Below, in pieces: positions 10,861 through 52,215 of a stretch of DNA of 64,000 nt. The DNA comes from Desmodus rotundus (taxonomy: Eukaryota > Chordata > Mammalia > Chiroptera > Phyllostomidae). The stretch is from positions 13,607,082 to 13,671,081 of the forward strand of contig NC_071397.1 of the NCBI RefSeq assembly GCF_022682495.2, written 5' to 3'. Within the stretch, counting starts at the first letter, position 1, and every line of letters begins with the position of its first letter. Made by a program: the position numbers and the translations under genes. Under the pieces are notes generated by a model, which ran no database searches, was not told the origin of the DNA, and was given only the letters and a program-made list of their open reading frames with translations.

Positions 10861-11054
10861 TATATAGAGATGTATATATGATTTTATATGAATATCAAAT
10901 TTATCACATAAATAAATGTATTTTATATAAAGATAAAAAATTGTGTTCTAATACCTTGTCATATGGGAGATGACAGATGTATAAATAGGGATGCAGAGTT
11001 CTTTAGATTACCAAAGAGGCCATTTAGCCCAGCTTGTGGATTCAGAGAGAGGCT

Positions 11055-11240
11055 GTGACTTAAATTCAAGGACATTGAAATGGGACTGCCTAGGTTCAAA
11101 TGGTGACTCTTTTGTGTCTCAGTTTCCTTGTCTGTAAATGGGATAACATTAGTAGCTATCTCTTGGTCTTGTGAAAATTCAAGTTGCTACTGTACGTATA
11201 AAGTTCTTAGAGTAGTACTGGGTGCATAGAAAATCCCGCA
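11055..11240 (+). mobile_element. MIR SINE
   Basis: Core text 'tttgtgtctcagtttccttg' and 'tctgtaaatgggataac' as in MIR. It lies in MMUT intron 1. Confidence 0.75.
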
Positions 11241-11635
11241 TGTTTGAGATGAAGCCTTAGCTGAATTAGCCGAAGAAGAACATTGTAGGCAGGTGGAAGA
11301 GCAAGAACAACTCAGAGAACTTTGGGATATGAAGGGGACTGCAGGTAATCCAGTATTTATTGAACACAGAAAGTGTAGAGGACAAAGGCAGAGATGAGTG
11401 TGAGAGGTAAGCAAGTCAGCGAGGGCTTGACGTGCCTGTTTGTCTTCCTTACCGTATTTTTATCCAGCAGCCAACAGAAAAGGAGAAAAGGAGAAGAGAT
11501 GAAATAATACTAATATACCCTCTTCCTTTTCTTTCTCCAAATGCTCCCATTTTGCCTCTCCTGTAAATAAATACATACTGTGCTTTTTTCCTAGGTCGGT
11601 TTTTTGTTTCTGTTGGGTATTTTCCACGCTCCATC

Positions 11636-40396
<28,761 letters not shown>

Positions 40397-40570
40397 CATC
40401 CTGTTTTCATTTTAGCTTTTTCCTAAAATATTCTTTCAGTGGTGGTCTAAGAAGATATTTTCACTTTAATTCAGCACCTGATACACGCTTTCCTGAAAGC
40501 TTTATGTTAAAATACCTGACTTAAAGCTATAAGTGTGTGTGTACAGTTTCGCTTAGAAAAATTGCCCTCG

Positions 40571-40593
40571 TGCATTTTTAAAACTGGAATAAA
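40571..40593 (+). terminator. MMUT: Proximal poly(A) signal of MMUT
   Basis: AATAAA at 40588-40593 within 'tttttaaaactggaataaag', first in line after the stop codon. Confidence 0.65.
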
Positions 40594-40760
40594 GTCTTCA
40601 TGGTAAAATTTAAAAAAATCATTAAAAACACCTCAAATCAACATCATGTTTTGAGGGGGCAGATTGTTTTATGTATTTTTAAAACTGAAATAAAAAGTCT
40701 TCATGTTAAAATTAAAAACAAAAAATTATCCTCAAAAACTCAGTAACACATGCTCAATAC
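40574..40760 (+). repeat. Local tandem duplication carrying the MMUT poly(A) signal
   Basis: The segment around 40574-40615 ('tttttaaaactggaataaag', then 'tcttcatggtaaaattt') recurs at about 40675-40716 ('tttttaaaactgaaataaaa', then 'tcttcatgttaaaatt'), 101 bp further on. Weaker similarity continues beyond each copy (cctcaaa / cctcaaa, then acatcatg / acacatg). It is best read as a diverged tandem duplication. Confidence 0.65.
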
Positions 40761-41469
40761 TTTACCAGAAACTCTAGACAAAGGTATTATTTTCAAAAAC
40801 ATGATTTTTTTTGAAATACTGCTTGTAAATCTATTTACTTTCTATTTTAAGAATTAAATTGTACCTTAAAAAAATCTGTGTAGTCCCATTTTCAATTTAG
40901 CATTATATTGACCTGAGCACCAGAAAATAAAATCCATATTAATGTAGAGAAATACGTTGTGGTTATGTTTCTCAGCCAAATTCCGTCAGGATTACTTTGG
41001 TAAGAGTATTAAATCGGACCCAAAGGTTGGAACAGGAGGGAAACAGCAGGATACTTTTTCTGATCTGACTCTACTTTCTTTGTGGGCATGGATGTGTGAC
41101 TGTGTTAGTGCTGGGCTTGGCTCCAGATCCAGGGGAGTGGCCACTGATGAATAGTCCCTAAGCTGAAAGTGTTTTGGTTGTGAGTACGGCTTCCCCCAGA
41201 GTGACGAGGAAGCTGGGAGTGTAGAAGGGCTACAGTATATGTATCTGGAAAAGGCAGTGGTATAATTCAGTCTAAGTCCGAAGGCCTGAGAACGACAGGA
41301 GACTGTGGTATAAGTCCCAGTGAGGCTGGAAATGGGGGTGAATTCCTCCTTCCTCTGCCTTTGTTCTACTCAGCCCTCAACAGATTGGATCATGCCTGCC
41401 CACACTGGGGTGGGCAGGCTACTTTACTAAGTCCACTAAGTCAAGTGCTGGTTGCGTCCAGAAACGCCC

Positions 41470-42170
41470 TAATGGACACACCTAGAAGTGGTATTTAATG
41501 TAGACACCCTGTGACCACTCAGGCTGACACACAAAATGACCTATCACAGAGCCCTTCCGCCTTGCTGGTGAGAATGTACGATGATGCTGCTGCTGTGGAA
41601 AATGATACGATTTTTCAAAAAAACCAATTACCAAATGGCCCAGCAATTCCACTTTGGGGTGTATATGCAAAAGAATCGAGAGCAGGGACACGAACAGATA
41701 TTTGTACATCTCTTTCCACAGCAGTGTAGGGCCTGTTGACAGATGAATAGATAAATAAAATGTGGTTTATACTTACAATATGAATACTATTCAGTCTCAC
41801 TAAGGAAGGGAGTTCTTCCTTGTCTGGCACATAAACAACATCATAGATGAACCCTGAAGACATTCAGATGAAATAAGCCAATCACAAAAGGCCAAATATG
41901 ATTTCAGTTACACGAGGTACCTACAATAGTCATATTCATAGAGACAGCAAGCGGGATGGTGGCTGCCATGGCCGGGGGAGAGGAAGGAATGAGGAATTAG
42001 TGTTCAGCGGGGGTGGAGTTCCGGTTGGCAAAGAAGAAGTTCCAAGATGAATGGTGGTGATGGCTGTCCAGCAATGCAACTGCCTAAAGCACAGAACTGT
42101 TCCCTTAAAAATGGTTAATAAGGTAAGTGTTATGTATATTTGATGACAGTAAGAAGTATTTAGGACAGTC
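41470..42170 (+). mobile_element. Old L1 3' end
   Basis: 'gcccagcaattccactttgg', 'tgaatactattcagtctcac', 'gatgaaataagccaatcaca' and 'acttgatgacagtaa'-type end are degraded L1 ORF2/3'UTR text, about 0.7 kb downstream of the last MMUT poly(A) signal. Confidence 0.75.
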
Positions 42171-42224
42171 TTGACATGGTGCATGTTTTGTGTTAATTGC
42201 TAATATTACTATTGTTACTATTAC

Positions 42225-42590
42225 TATTATTATTTAGAAAGAATGAATGGTAAGGCATGAAACCGGGAAGGTAGATGGGCCAGATCACATAGGCTTGTAC
42301 AGTTAAGGGATTTGGACTTTATCCTGTAGATGAAGACAGAGAATCACAGAAGGGTTTTAACCACAGAAATAATCCGATAAGATTTGTGTTTTTAGCACAG
42401 GAGCTGTGTGAGAGATGCCTTTGAATGGGGGCAAGACGAGACGAGAGTTACGAGACTGTTACAGTAATGCAGTAGAGAAATTCTAAGCATAATACTACAC
42501 TTACTGCTTAGGTGCTGTCCAGAGATGGCTGAGATGGAGAGGATATGATCTTATTTTGGAAGATTGAATTGACAGAATCCAGATTTAATT
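42225..42590 (-). mobile_element. L2-like fragment
   Basis: 'gatcacataggcttgtacag', 'aagggatttggactttatcc' and 'gttacagtaatgcagtagag' match the same L2-type text as 31590-32200. Confidence 0.5.
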
Positions 42591-42676
42591 TTTAACAGTA
42601 AAAGGGCACTTGATTTTGAGGTATTTGCTGTGTGGAATCTGCTATGTTCCCTCACCTATTTTGGTGGTTCTTTTGT

Positions 42677-43060
42677 GGGCTTTTTTTTCTTTCTGGTTTT
42701 CACATTTTTATTGGGGACACTGGGAAGGGGACCTTCTCCCAGTCAATGGAGGTGTTCAGTTTTCTCAGCCACTCCAAGCTTGGACCGTGGGGGTCCTGGG
42801 GGTGGCTGGGCACGTCAGGCATGTTCCCAGCATCCGGGACGGGCACTGGGTAGTTGTCGGGTGTGACCTGGTTGATCATGGCTCCATACTTCCTGTGGGA
42901 ACTGAAGGGGGGCGGAACTATAGCGAGGCCCCAGTGGTGAAGGACGTGACCAGCACTGGCTCCTTGGCCCAGGCATCTGAGGAAGGCGGCGAGGCTCCTG
43001 GCCATGCTGGCCTCGGTGGCGGCAGCAGCCTGTGGACCTTCTCGGATGTGCAGTGATTTT
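42677..43060 (-). pseudogene. Probable processed pseudogene, parent not recognised
   Basis: On the minus strand a GC-rich, intronless coding-like stretch lies in A/T-rich surroundings. It has a CpG-rich leader, an ATG at about 43005 and an uninterrupted frame starting [19 protein letters not shown], with later '[19 protein letters not shown]' and '[19 protein letters not shown]'. The frame ends just at AATAAA (about 42713-42718 on plus as tttatt), followed by a T-rich run on plus at 42676-42698, i.e. an A tail. The short basic N-terminus looks like a mitochondrial leader. I do not recognise the parent. The frame may be partly degraded and I cannot exclude a young single-exon gene. Confidence 0.5.
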
Positions 43061-43562
43061 ATGACGGGATACACAGGAATACAGTCAAAAGCAGGAAAAG
43101 GTAAAGTTGCAGGATTTGTTTCCAATGACCTTTTGACAATACTAGAGCTTTGGAAACTTCTGGCTTTGGAAGTACACTGGAATGATATCTTTAGGGTTCT
43201 CTGAAGACATCAAAATCCTTTCCCTGAAACTTACTGGAATGTAAGTGTTAGCAAATGTAATAGCAGTATAGGAAGTGGAGGAGAAGTTTGATGAGGCATC
43301 CTTTCTGAGCAAAATCTACACAGAAGTAGGAGAGATAGAGTAATGAAGTCTTCTGATTTCCACTTCAGGGAGGGGGTGCATGTGGTGGAGAGGACAGGTG
43401 AGGGGTAAAGAACCCTGGCTCTATCCACACATCTGATCATGCCCTGTGTCACTATCGCCCTCCTCCAGCACCTTTGCATTCCTACCCACTTCACACTACT
43501 CAAGAAAGCCTTAAAAAAAGATTAATCTTATTTCTACTAATAGGTTAATTCTGCCTTGTTTT

Positions 43563-43789
43563 AAAAAAAGATTTTATTTTTAGTAGGAGGGGAAGGGGGG
43601 GAGAAAGAGGGAGAGAAACATTGATAGGCCAGACATACATCGATCAGTTGCCTCTCGCACACTCCCAACTGGGGACCTGGCCCACAACTCAGGTCCACGA
43701 CCCAGGCATATGCCCTGACTGGGAATTGAACCAGCAACCCCTTGGTTCGCAGGCTGGTACTCAGTCCACTGAACCACACCATCCAGGGC
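43563..43789 (-). mobile_element. VES SINE with target-site duplication
   Basis: Reverse-strand copy ending 'accacaccatccagggc', flanked by aattctgccttgtttt (43547) and atttctgcctcttttt (43790). Intergenic. Confidence 0.88.
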
Positions 43790-43799
43790 ATTTCTGCCT

Positions 43800-44540
43800 C
43801 TTTTTAAAAGAATAATGGACCGTCCTTTAGGCCATTAGACAAAGTTTGATTTTATAAGTAGGTGAAAGGTGATAGATAAAATTTTAAAAATTATATAATT
43901 ACACCTACATGTTTATTATTAAGATATTGTCTAATTTGCTTACACTGTGGAAAATTCTCTGAGCCTTTAAAAATACTTTTGAAGAAAAATCATTTTGATT
44001 TTCCTGATTAAACATAATGCTAAGTTTTTCTCTTTCTCAGATTCTTGTTTTAGTTTTTTCTATTGTACCTGTAGGTGTCTCCCTAAGTCCAGGATTATTC
44101 CATACCCTTGAAACGCTATTTGAAAAGATGCCCATCCTAGAGACTCGTAGGTGCTATAAACGCTCTCAGAAAAAGCACATCTCTTTAAGAATCTGCTAGA
44201 TGCACCCAATGGCATCCTTTGTGATGAAGATGGATGGTCAGTGTTGATCACTGCTCAGGAGCCAAGCTGCATTTGCGTTAAAATGGTTAGTTCATTAACA
44301 ATGAAGCTGGAATATGACCTTGGATATGATGTTGTTATTGAATATTATTCAGTAAGTTCATCGGCAATTCAAATTGACTCATTTTTGTAGTAATTCTTCA
44401 TGGCCTCTTTCCTCCCTCCGCATTCAAACCTCTTACCGCTACAGTGACCTTCTCGTCCATTTGCCATGAGGTCAGGCGTGATAAAAGTGATTTACACGGA
44501 AGAGTACACACACGTTCCCCTGAAATCCTTTAAAAAAGAG
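43800..44540. other. Intergenic, no clear element
   Basis: A/T-rich. The part at 44017-44340 has codon-like short frames but no family I recognise; no splice or start context supports a gene. Confidence 0.4.
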
Positions 44541-44544
44541 AAAT

Positions 44545-44752
44545 GCATCCTGGCTTGTGTGGCTCGGTTGGTTGGAGCGCCGTCCTATGACTAAAGGGTT
44601 GCGGGCTTGGTTGCCAGTCAGTTCACACGCCGAAATTGCAGGTTCGATCCCCCATCCCGGCGCATACAGGAGGCAACCAATCGATGCTTCTCCCTCACAT
44701 TGGTGTTTCTCTCCAATTCCTCTCTCTCTCCCTTCCTGTCTAAGAGCAATGA
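44545..44752 (+). mobile_element. VES SINE (diverged)
   Basis: Plus-strand copy with head 'cctggcttgtgtggctcggt', 'gcaggttcgatcccccatcc' and CT-rich part. Short flanking similarity, gagaaatg / gagaaaatg, is the possible target-site duplication. Confidence 0.82.
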
Positions 44753-44759
44753 GAAAATG

Positions 44760-46520
44760 TCCTTGGTGAGGATAAAAATACATAAAAATAAAAAAGACAT
44801 GCAGAATTTAATAACTTCTTTCAGGATGACTCTAATAATTTGATTCTGAGGTCATGGACAAAATATTAACTTAGATAAATGCCATGAAATGATGTTATAT
44901 TTTTATTGGCTGAATATCATTTGTTAAATTCTAACACGCTATTACTTTTGGAAAATGAAAACATACAAGACTTTATTGTTTTAGCAAAGCCTCACACGGC
45001 CAATAAGCATTGCACATGTCTACGGCAAAAAAGACCTTTTCTTACTCAATTCTTCCTGTGACTGGAAAGCTGAGACCGGGGCTTGTTAGGGGGTAGAAGA
45101 GTAGAGTAACAGCGGTGACATTCTTCTGTTTCCAGACTGTCTTTAGCAAGACCTCCGTCTGTCCTATTTTCTCCTTTAGTTTTGTCATTCTCATGAGACC
45201 GCACGGTCATCAGACCAATTTTAATGACAATTTTCTGTCAGAATAAATGCTTATCTAGACAGTAAGTTTTGAAGGACACTGGGCAGATGGCCCTTTTTTG
45301 CCCCTAACATGTTTTCTTTTGGTTTAAGGCATCAAGACCTGTAAAAATACTCTTTAAAATTGCAAGTATGTCTGCTAAAAGCCTGATGTCAAATGGAACA
45401 TTTAAGTTTATTCTGAAAGCCATGACCGAGAGGCCACTGGTAAGAGGTTGTGCACCGCGCAGCCCGGAGAGCCGCTGCCTCTGAAGTCACGCGCTGTCGC
45501 GGCTTTGCTGGCTCTGTGCCGCAGCTCCGCATCTTCACGGAGGGTGATGGCAGAGCCCACACAGAGTGTTTGTTTTGAGGATTAAGTCATACAGTGCACG
45601 GAAACCTGCTTTGAGCTGTGCAACTACAGTAGAAGACCAGTAAATGTTTTCTATCACAATCACTATTATATTTTATGCTATGGACCTAAAAATAATGCAC
45701 GCATACAACATGGTTCTTCTCAAGGAGCTGGTAGCCAGTTTGCAGAAGATGAATTCCTAAGAAGACCGTGACATGTTGTAAAGGAGGTCTCCACGTAGCG
45801 CTGTGGGAACCCACGGAGTTGCTGATGTTCTCCCGTGGGAGAAATGACCGGCACAAAGAGGAGCCAACACCTGGGGCCTAATATGATGAGAGAGTGTAAA
45901 GGGGCAGAGGTAAGATTATGTGTAACAGAGGCATCAGCCAACAGCATCGGGGAAATGGGAGCAGTAGATGAGCAAGAAGCATGAAATTCATGATAAGCTT
46001 GAAATGGGGCCTATGGATTTTATCATTTATTAACATCTTCATGTGAATTCTTTTTACAATCGATTTTCTCCAGGTAGCTTGCTGATTTCAACTAGGAGAT
46101 ATTTGTCTATTACAGAAGTAGAAAAATAATTCTCTATTATCGCCTTTAAAAATACTCTGAGGTATAAGACTTTTTCCCCCTCACATGCTTCCCATAACTA
46201 AGGCCTTTGTGATACCTAATAGCTTTCTCGAATGCCAATGAAAGCAAGGACACAGAGAAATTTTGCCATTTCCTTTTTTCTTGCCTAAGGTTGGCCAAGG
46301 CTTCCAAGATTAGGGAGGGATTTCTCAAATTGTGGCTGATGGTCCACTTTATGATTGCTTACCAAAAATGCAGTGTAGCTCAGAATAGACCCCTTACTTT
46401 CAATCCATTGCAAACCCCAAACTAAAACCTAGGGTCATTGTACCAAGTATATTATTGGTTACATAGGAATCTGCTAATGGATTACTGGAAAATCATTCCA
46501 TTGTTTGGGGGGAAAACAAA
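44760..46520. other. Intergenic, mostly unassigned; short MIR-like piece
   Basis: Text at about 45570-45665 ('ttttgaggattaagtcatac', 'gaagaccagtaaatgtttt') resembles the plus-strand 3' part of MIR. Otherwise I see nothing. Confidence 0.4.
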
Positions 46521-46524
46521 ATTT

Positions 46525-46790
46525 TTAGGCATGTGCCTTGCATATACAGTAAAACCTCATTTAACATTCTCAAAAAATTCTTGGAAACTGCGACTTGAAG
46601 CAGAACAATATACGACGAAACCAATTTTAGCACAGGCTCATTGATACAAACTACAGTTAAGTTCTTGTGTCGTATTTCCGGTTCCTAAAACATCACCAAA
46701 CTTCTAAATAAAGACCCAAAACACATCTAATATTAAACATTGAAATAAATGTTCAACGTACACCCATTTAAGAAAGGTTAATAAAAACAA
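46525..46790. mobile_element. Unassigned ancient interspersed repeat
   Basis: 'acagtaaaacctcatttaac', 'atatacgacgaaaccaattt' and 'gttcctaaaacatcaccaaa' look like a degraded DNA-transposon or other old family; I cannot name it. Confidence 0.3.
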
Positions 46791-46799
46791 TGTGATTAT

Positions 46800-48600
46800 T
46801 TTCCAACCTACTATTCCAGCTCAGGGCTGTGGGTGGCGGAGCCCAAACCGGCAGCTCAGGGTGCAAGGCTGGACACCCTGGACAGGACGCCCTTCCACCA
46901 CAGGGCCGCTCACACACCCCTCCCCGTCTCATATTCAGTCCGCCGGGACAAACAGGACATGCCATTCCACCTAGTTTGCACACCTCTGGAATGTGGGAGG
47001 AAATCGGACTATGTGGAGAAAAGACATGGGAAGTGTGGAAACTCCACATGAACGGTGGCCACGGCCAGGAATTGATTTTTTCCCCTCATCTACTTATAAT
47101 GAAACAAGATTGAGTGAAAGAGTGTTATTTAAGGACCTGCTGTAATTGAATTGGCGGCAATCATTCATAAAATGGCTCAGAGATGGAGTCTGCAAATAGG
47201 CCAAAAAACTAAGGCAAGCTGTGTTCACTGCCTTTTCAGGTGAGAGAATTCAACACTTGCTATTTTGGCTTACCCAAACAAAGAGGCATTTCTCCCAAAA
47301 CCTAGGGGACCAGAGGATTTGAGAATTTATTATGATCATCAAGCAAAGAACCAGGAGCAGATAGGGATTTTTTTGTTTGTTTGTTTCAAGAGTCAAAGTG
47401 ACCTTTCTGTTCTCCAAAATGCCAGACCTTATTATAGCAGGCACTTGAGATAATTCTAGACTTCTATTTGCTAGGAATCCAGCTAAGGGTTCTTTAAACA
47501 TCTAATTGTCAGCCGATTGGGGAGTATGAATCACTCTTCAGTGGACTAAAAATGGTTCTGTGAAACGTCTTTCCTCCATCATTTTTATGAGCATGTGGCG
47601 TTTTCTTCAGTCAAATTTTCTGACTCATCAATGTCTCTATTCAGTTAGACCACAGATTTGTAGATCAAGAGGAAAATAATCCACAAGTACAATTTCAAAG
47701 ATTCTGTCCCAAAATATACTTTCTTACACGGTGGGGCCGGAACTTCTGTGAACAGTAGACAGCATCTTTAATTCCAGTTAGAACTGAGAGTAAACCATAA
47801 ATAACTCTGAGAGAGGTGTTGACAATCCTTACTGCTCTTTTCACACACACACATTTTAATCTGGGAGAGATTATAAAGGAGCTACGGGTGTGAGAGGGTA
47901 TGTAGTAAACCGTAAATAGAAGATAAATAATAGCACTAGTGGAAGGGGCAGAGAAGAAGGGAAGATTATGGCACGGAAAAACGGGATTTTTCTGAACTAT
48001 GTAAAATCAGCAGCAAAGTTTTTGTTTAATCATCTGTGCACAGCTTATGTTTTCATTGCCCCAGTGTGGCTTCACAGAGCCCAGGTTCGGTTTGAGAACA
48101 AGGAGAGCCCAACACATGCGTTGTGGACACTTTCTGAAGAGAATGGCGACAGGAACTGTGCTCTCCACAGGGGACTGAGAGTGGACAGAAACTAGGAAGC
48201 TAAGGAATGCTGTATGTATATGCTTCTCTGTATAGACATAGTCCTGCTGTCAAAATCTCCGTTTCCACTAAGTACAATAATGCGAGTATTCTAACAGGTG
48301 TGTATTTTTGTGTGTGTGCACACAAGCAGGCATGCAGGGCTTAAAGAAAACATTTTCACTCTCTCTCTTTGCTGTGGCTCCTATAAATGGTAGTGAGGAT
48401 GTGCAAGTGATGCAGAAGCAACCTAGTGATGGGTATCGACGGGCATAAGGCTTTCTATTTCTAGGATTCTGCTTCTGCTTTGGGAATACATCTCCCTTTT
48501 CGGCCGTCTGTCCACCTGATCAAGCTTCCACTCTGGGCTTTTATGGTTGTGCACGCCGGAGGTAGCATCTCATCTCAATCCCAGCGAACTGTGGAAAGGG
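46800..48600. other. Intergenic, no gene recognised
   Basis: A GC-richer patch lies at 46820-47000, and a (CA)n run at 47845-47855. Open frames there are short and overlap on both strands with no family match. Confidence 0.4.
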
Positions 48601-48604
48601 CCAG

Positions 48605-48745
48605 GCCTTAGACATGAGACTGATCCAGGGGCTGGTTCTGTTTTGGCCCTTTACCAGATGTTGGATGCTGGGCAAGTTATCTATTTGTCCTGCTACGTCT
48701 CAGATTTCTTAATCCTTTAATTCCCTCCTTGAATGTTTTTTTGTT
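48605..48745 (+). mobile_element. MIR fragment
   Basis: 'ggttctgttttggcccttta', 'gctgggcaagttatctattt' and 'cgtctcagatttcttaatcc' are plus-strand MIR core text. Confidence 0.55.
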
Positions 48746-48749
48746 TGAA

Positions 48750-51700
48750 CTGTGTGTCAGAGTAAACACTGAAGAATATTAGTTTTACTTCCCTTAGGGA
48801 GAGGGGAAAAAATGTGTGAGTTACCCAATCAGACAGTGAACAAAATTTTTCACTCAGCTAAGATAAAGTAAAAAACATGATTGTCTGTTTTACCTTGACT
48901 ACTACAGGTATCAGAGGACACTAGGACATAAGGTATGATATTTATTTAGTCTGTTTCCAAGGTGTGGATTTGTGATACAGAAATCTATAGCAGCACATTC
49001 AAAATAAGTTCTGCAAATGGATTTGATTTGAGTCACCTTGTCAGTTTAAAAACAATGTCATAAATATAAATGACAAAGTCCCAAGGAAAGGCAACAGACA
49101 TGCCACTTTGCTAGCTTTCAGAAAACTTAATTTCCCATGCAATCTCTAGTGCATTAAAAAAATGAAAGGTACCATCAGTGTTGAAGGGTGTCTCCAGATG
49201 GCCTTTTATTAGCTGCTGAGGAGGCTGCTTCTATTCTCCATCAGCTGCACACATGGCGGGAATTTTCACCTTTATATGCAACGGGCTATCAGTGTTGCCT
49301 GGGATACTAAATGGTGCTTGGAGGGCTGTTCCTTGAAACATCTGCTGAAATGCCATGTGTGCCGCATACTTCATGTGGCCACAAACCTGGATTTGCTCTA
49401 TTTATCTGAAGGTTAGAAAATGTTGGTTTGAAATCTTGGGAACTTCACAGGTGAAATCTGGAATAGGACCCCATACATGGAGGTCAGGGAGAGATGGAAG
49501 AAAGAGCCAGACCAGTCCCGATTGGTAGGTAGCAGTTGTAATAAGCAAGGAAACTTACATGACTAGCTTTTCCTTGAGCAGCCACAAGACAGGTTAGATC
49601 TGCAGACCTGCCCACTAGAATCTCAATGGTGTCAACAACATCTTACTCTCTGAAGGCCGAGCCCTTGAGACAACTCCAGCTGTGGGACAGTGGGCAGAAT
49701 GTACATTCCAAGGACAGGAGGTGGTGGGGGGAGCCTCCGATCACCAGAATTGGATTCTCGGGTCAACTGGTGGTCACGTTCTCTGAATAACCTCCTCCAA
49801 CAGGGGGACAGTCCAGAAGATACAAGGAACTGACTGGAGCAACAGTGCAGAAGGCCCGGGACACTCGAGTATCCCTAGAATACAGGCAACTCTAGTTGCT
49901 CACTCGGGTTGCTGTGGATGGGGCTGCAGTGGCAGCTGGAGCCACGGACCTGAGATGGACGGACAAGCATAGCTCCCTCATGTCCAACTCTACCAAGGAC
50001 TGTGACGTTTCCATAGGTGATCCTCTCCCCTCTCCTTTCCTCACTGATGAGAAAACTGACACTTAGAAGCAACTGTCTGAAAGTTTCACAGGCGAGTTGC
50101 GGTGATTAAGCCCTCAGCTGCCTGTATTGAGCTGACAGTGGAGGACAGAATAAATTGTCGACAGCCTCTGTTCTGCCCTGGGGCCAGAACTCACCTGTGT
50201 CTTCTATTTATCCGAGGAAATTCTCCATTAGCTGTCTTCCATCTCTCCCTAGTCTTCCCGCTCAGGCTGCCCTACCTGTTTTCAGATAAGCAACGTCTGG
50301 ACACGGCCCTCTGGGTCAGTCCTGCCACATCACCACTTAGGTACAGACACGAAACCTTTCTCTCAAGTCACACAGTAGGGAAATGTGTACCAAAAATGTG
50401 AAAAAATCCTTTTTTATCCCAGCCTTCAGATATATCCACTACTCAACATTATAAGTGAATAAGTTATATATGTTTTTGCATTGTTTTTATATAAATGAGG
50501 CAATTCTATACGTATGGTTCTTTAAATTGTATTTTATAAAAGTTTAATACGTGTTGTTCCAGTACAAACGGATCTATCCCATTCTTTTAAATTCTCCATG
50601 GCATTCGGGACTGCGGTTATAGAGCAACCTTTTTATCGACGACCATTTGGGTTGCGCCAGCGCGTCCCCTACCTTCCTGTTCATTTCAAATTGACTCCCA
50701 GAGCTGGGATTGTCGGTTCAACGTTTTCAGCATTAATACTCATTGCTCTATGAAGTAATAGAAGCCGCCTCTCAGTGCTCAAGATTAGAAGGGGAAAGCT
50801 GTCATACTAAGCCGGCCTGGTCATTCATCTTGGTCATAAAAGAGTGAGTGAGGTGGCCTTGCTGCAGGTGAGCAGTCACCAGGCGAAGTGCCTCCTGGAG
50901 CCTCCCCTCAGATGGCGTTATCTGTGTCCTCCTCTCCTAAGATAGAGTCTTTACTGTCCAGACTCTAGAGTATAAGAGAAACCTCACTTATGGAGCCCCC
51001 CCAGACAATGCAAGTCAAACATAATTATTCCTTAAGGTTACCTTGAGTTGGGAAAAAAAGAGGGATTATTTTGGAAACACACTTCGGTTGGCTATTTGTC
51101 TTTTGGAGTCCTGCCACTTTCATTCTCTGCCTAATTGAGACAATCAGTAAATCAGCAAGACTGACAAAAAGGAAAGAGTCTAGCGGTGCTGATATTTGGT
51201 CAAGAATTTCCCAAAACACCAAGATGATTTATTTACTCCTGCCATTTGGGGCTCGTTCCGGAGCTGTTATTTCGTAGGAGACAGCAGAGCTCTACAGTCA
51301 GAGGCATCTTTCAGAAGGGAAATGCAAGCCGCGAGGCACGTGGTTTGAGCAGATTGACGGGTCCCGCAGGGCAGGGTCGCCCACAGCCCGGCAGAGTCCA
51401 ACTCCTTGGCGTCAGTTCTCAGGGGCCACAGGGTCAGGTAGGTTGAAAAGCCCCACTCCTGTGTTGTGCCACGCAAGTGCTCCCCTCGGCCAAAGGTGTC
51501 TTAATTTCTAATCAGTTACTAACTGATGTTTATGACGACACACGCAAGATGCCATTCTCCACCCACCCTCGCCCATCAAGTCCAACCTGTTCTACCTGTT
51601 CTGCCGGTGCCCCTGTTCTACTCTTCCGTACACCCTGGTCTCTATTGCTGTATCTCTGCTCTTGCGTTGCCTCCGCGGGCAGCACCCATTTTCTTGTTCG

Positions 51701-51790
51701 CCATCCTCTCTTCAAGGAGAAGGGGAGATGCTGCCTCCTCCCTACAGTCTGTCTATATGCTTGATCTTCCCCCTTATTCTACGAAATGTT
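48750..51790. other. Intergenic, no gene recognised
   Basis: No recognisable gene or well-preserved element. A short reverse MIR-like piece lies around 50025-50130 ('tcctcactgatgagaaaact'). Confidence 0.4.
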
Positions 51791-51794
51791 AAAG

Positions 51795-52215
51795 GGCCTT
51801 GTCTAAGAAAAAGAAGATCAAAACTATGAACAGTAAAATGACAACAAACTCACAACTGTCAACAATGGAACCTAAAAAGAAACACAAAAAGGAACTAAGC
51901 AAACAACTAGAACAGGAACAGAATCACAGAAATGGAGATCACATGGAGGGTTATCAGCAGGGAGGGGGCAGGGGGAGAATGGGGGAAAAGGTACAGGGAA
52001 TACGGAGCATAAATTGTAGGTAGAAAATAGACAGGGGGAGGTTAAGAGTAGTGTAGGAAATGGAGAAGCCAAAGAACTTATATATATGACCCATGGACAT
52101 GAACTAAGGGGGTGGGGAATGCTGGTGGCCGGGGGGTGCAGGGTGGAGAGAGGAATAAAGGGAAGAAAAAAAATGGGACAACTGTAATACAATAATCAAT
52201 AAAATATACTTAAAA
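51795..52215 (+). mobile_element. L1 3' end (bat-type G-rich 3'UTR)
   Basis: Begins in degraded end-of-ORF2 text, then the G-rich 3'UTR ('ggagggggcagggggagaat', 'gggcatgaactaa'-type, 'tgggacaactgtaatacaat'), ending 'caataaaatatactt'. Same 3'UTR as the intron 11 L1, opposite orientation. Confidence 0.8.

Larger units (their letters stand above)
40397..40931 (+). other. MMUT: MMUT 3'UTR with three candidate poly(A) signals
   Basis: AATAAA occurs at 40588-40593, 40689-40694 and 40926-40931. The first two lie in two near-identical copies of a segment of about 100 bp. The transcript end is not decidable from sequence; the first signal would give a 3'UTR of roughly 210 nt. Confidence 0.7.

Noticed and set aside
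42610..43056. 148-codon plus-strand open frame
   Set aside because: Antisense shadow of the GC-rich retrocopy; the minus strand has the AATAAA and A tail.
51477..51792. Overlapping frames of 95 and 88 codons
   Set aside because: No family resemblance, no promoter or splice context; directly adjoins an L1 fragment.
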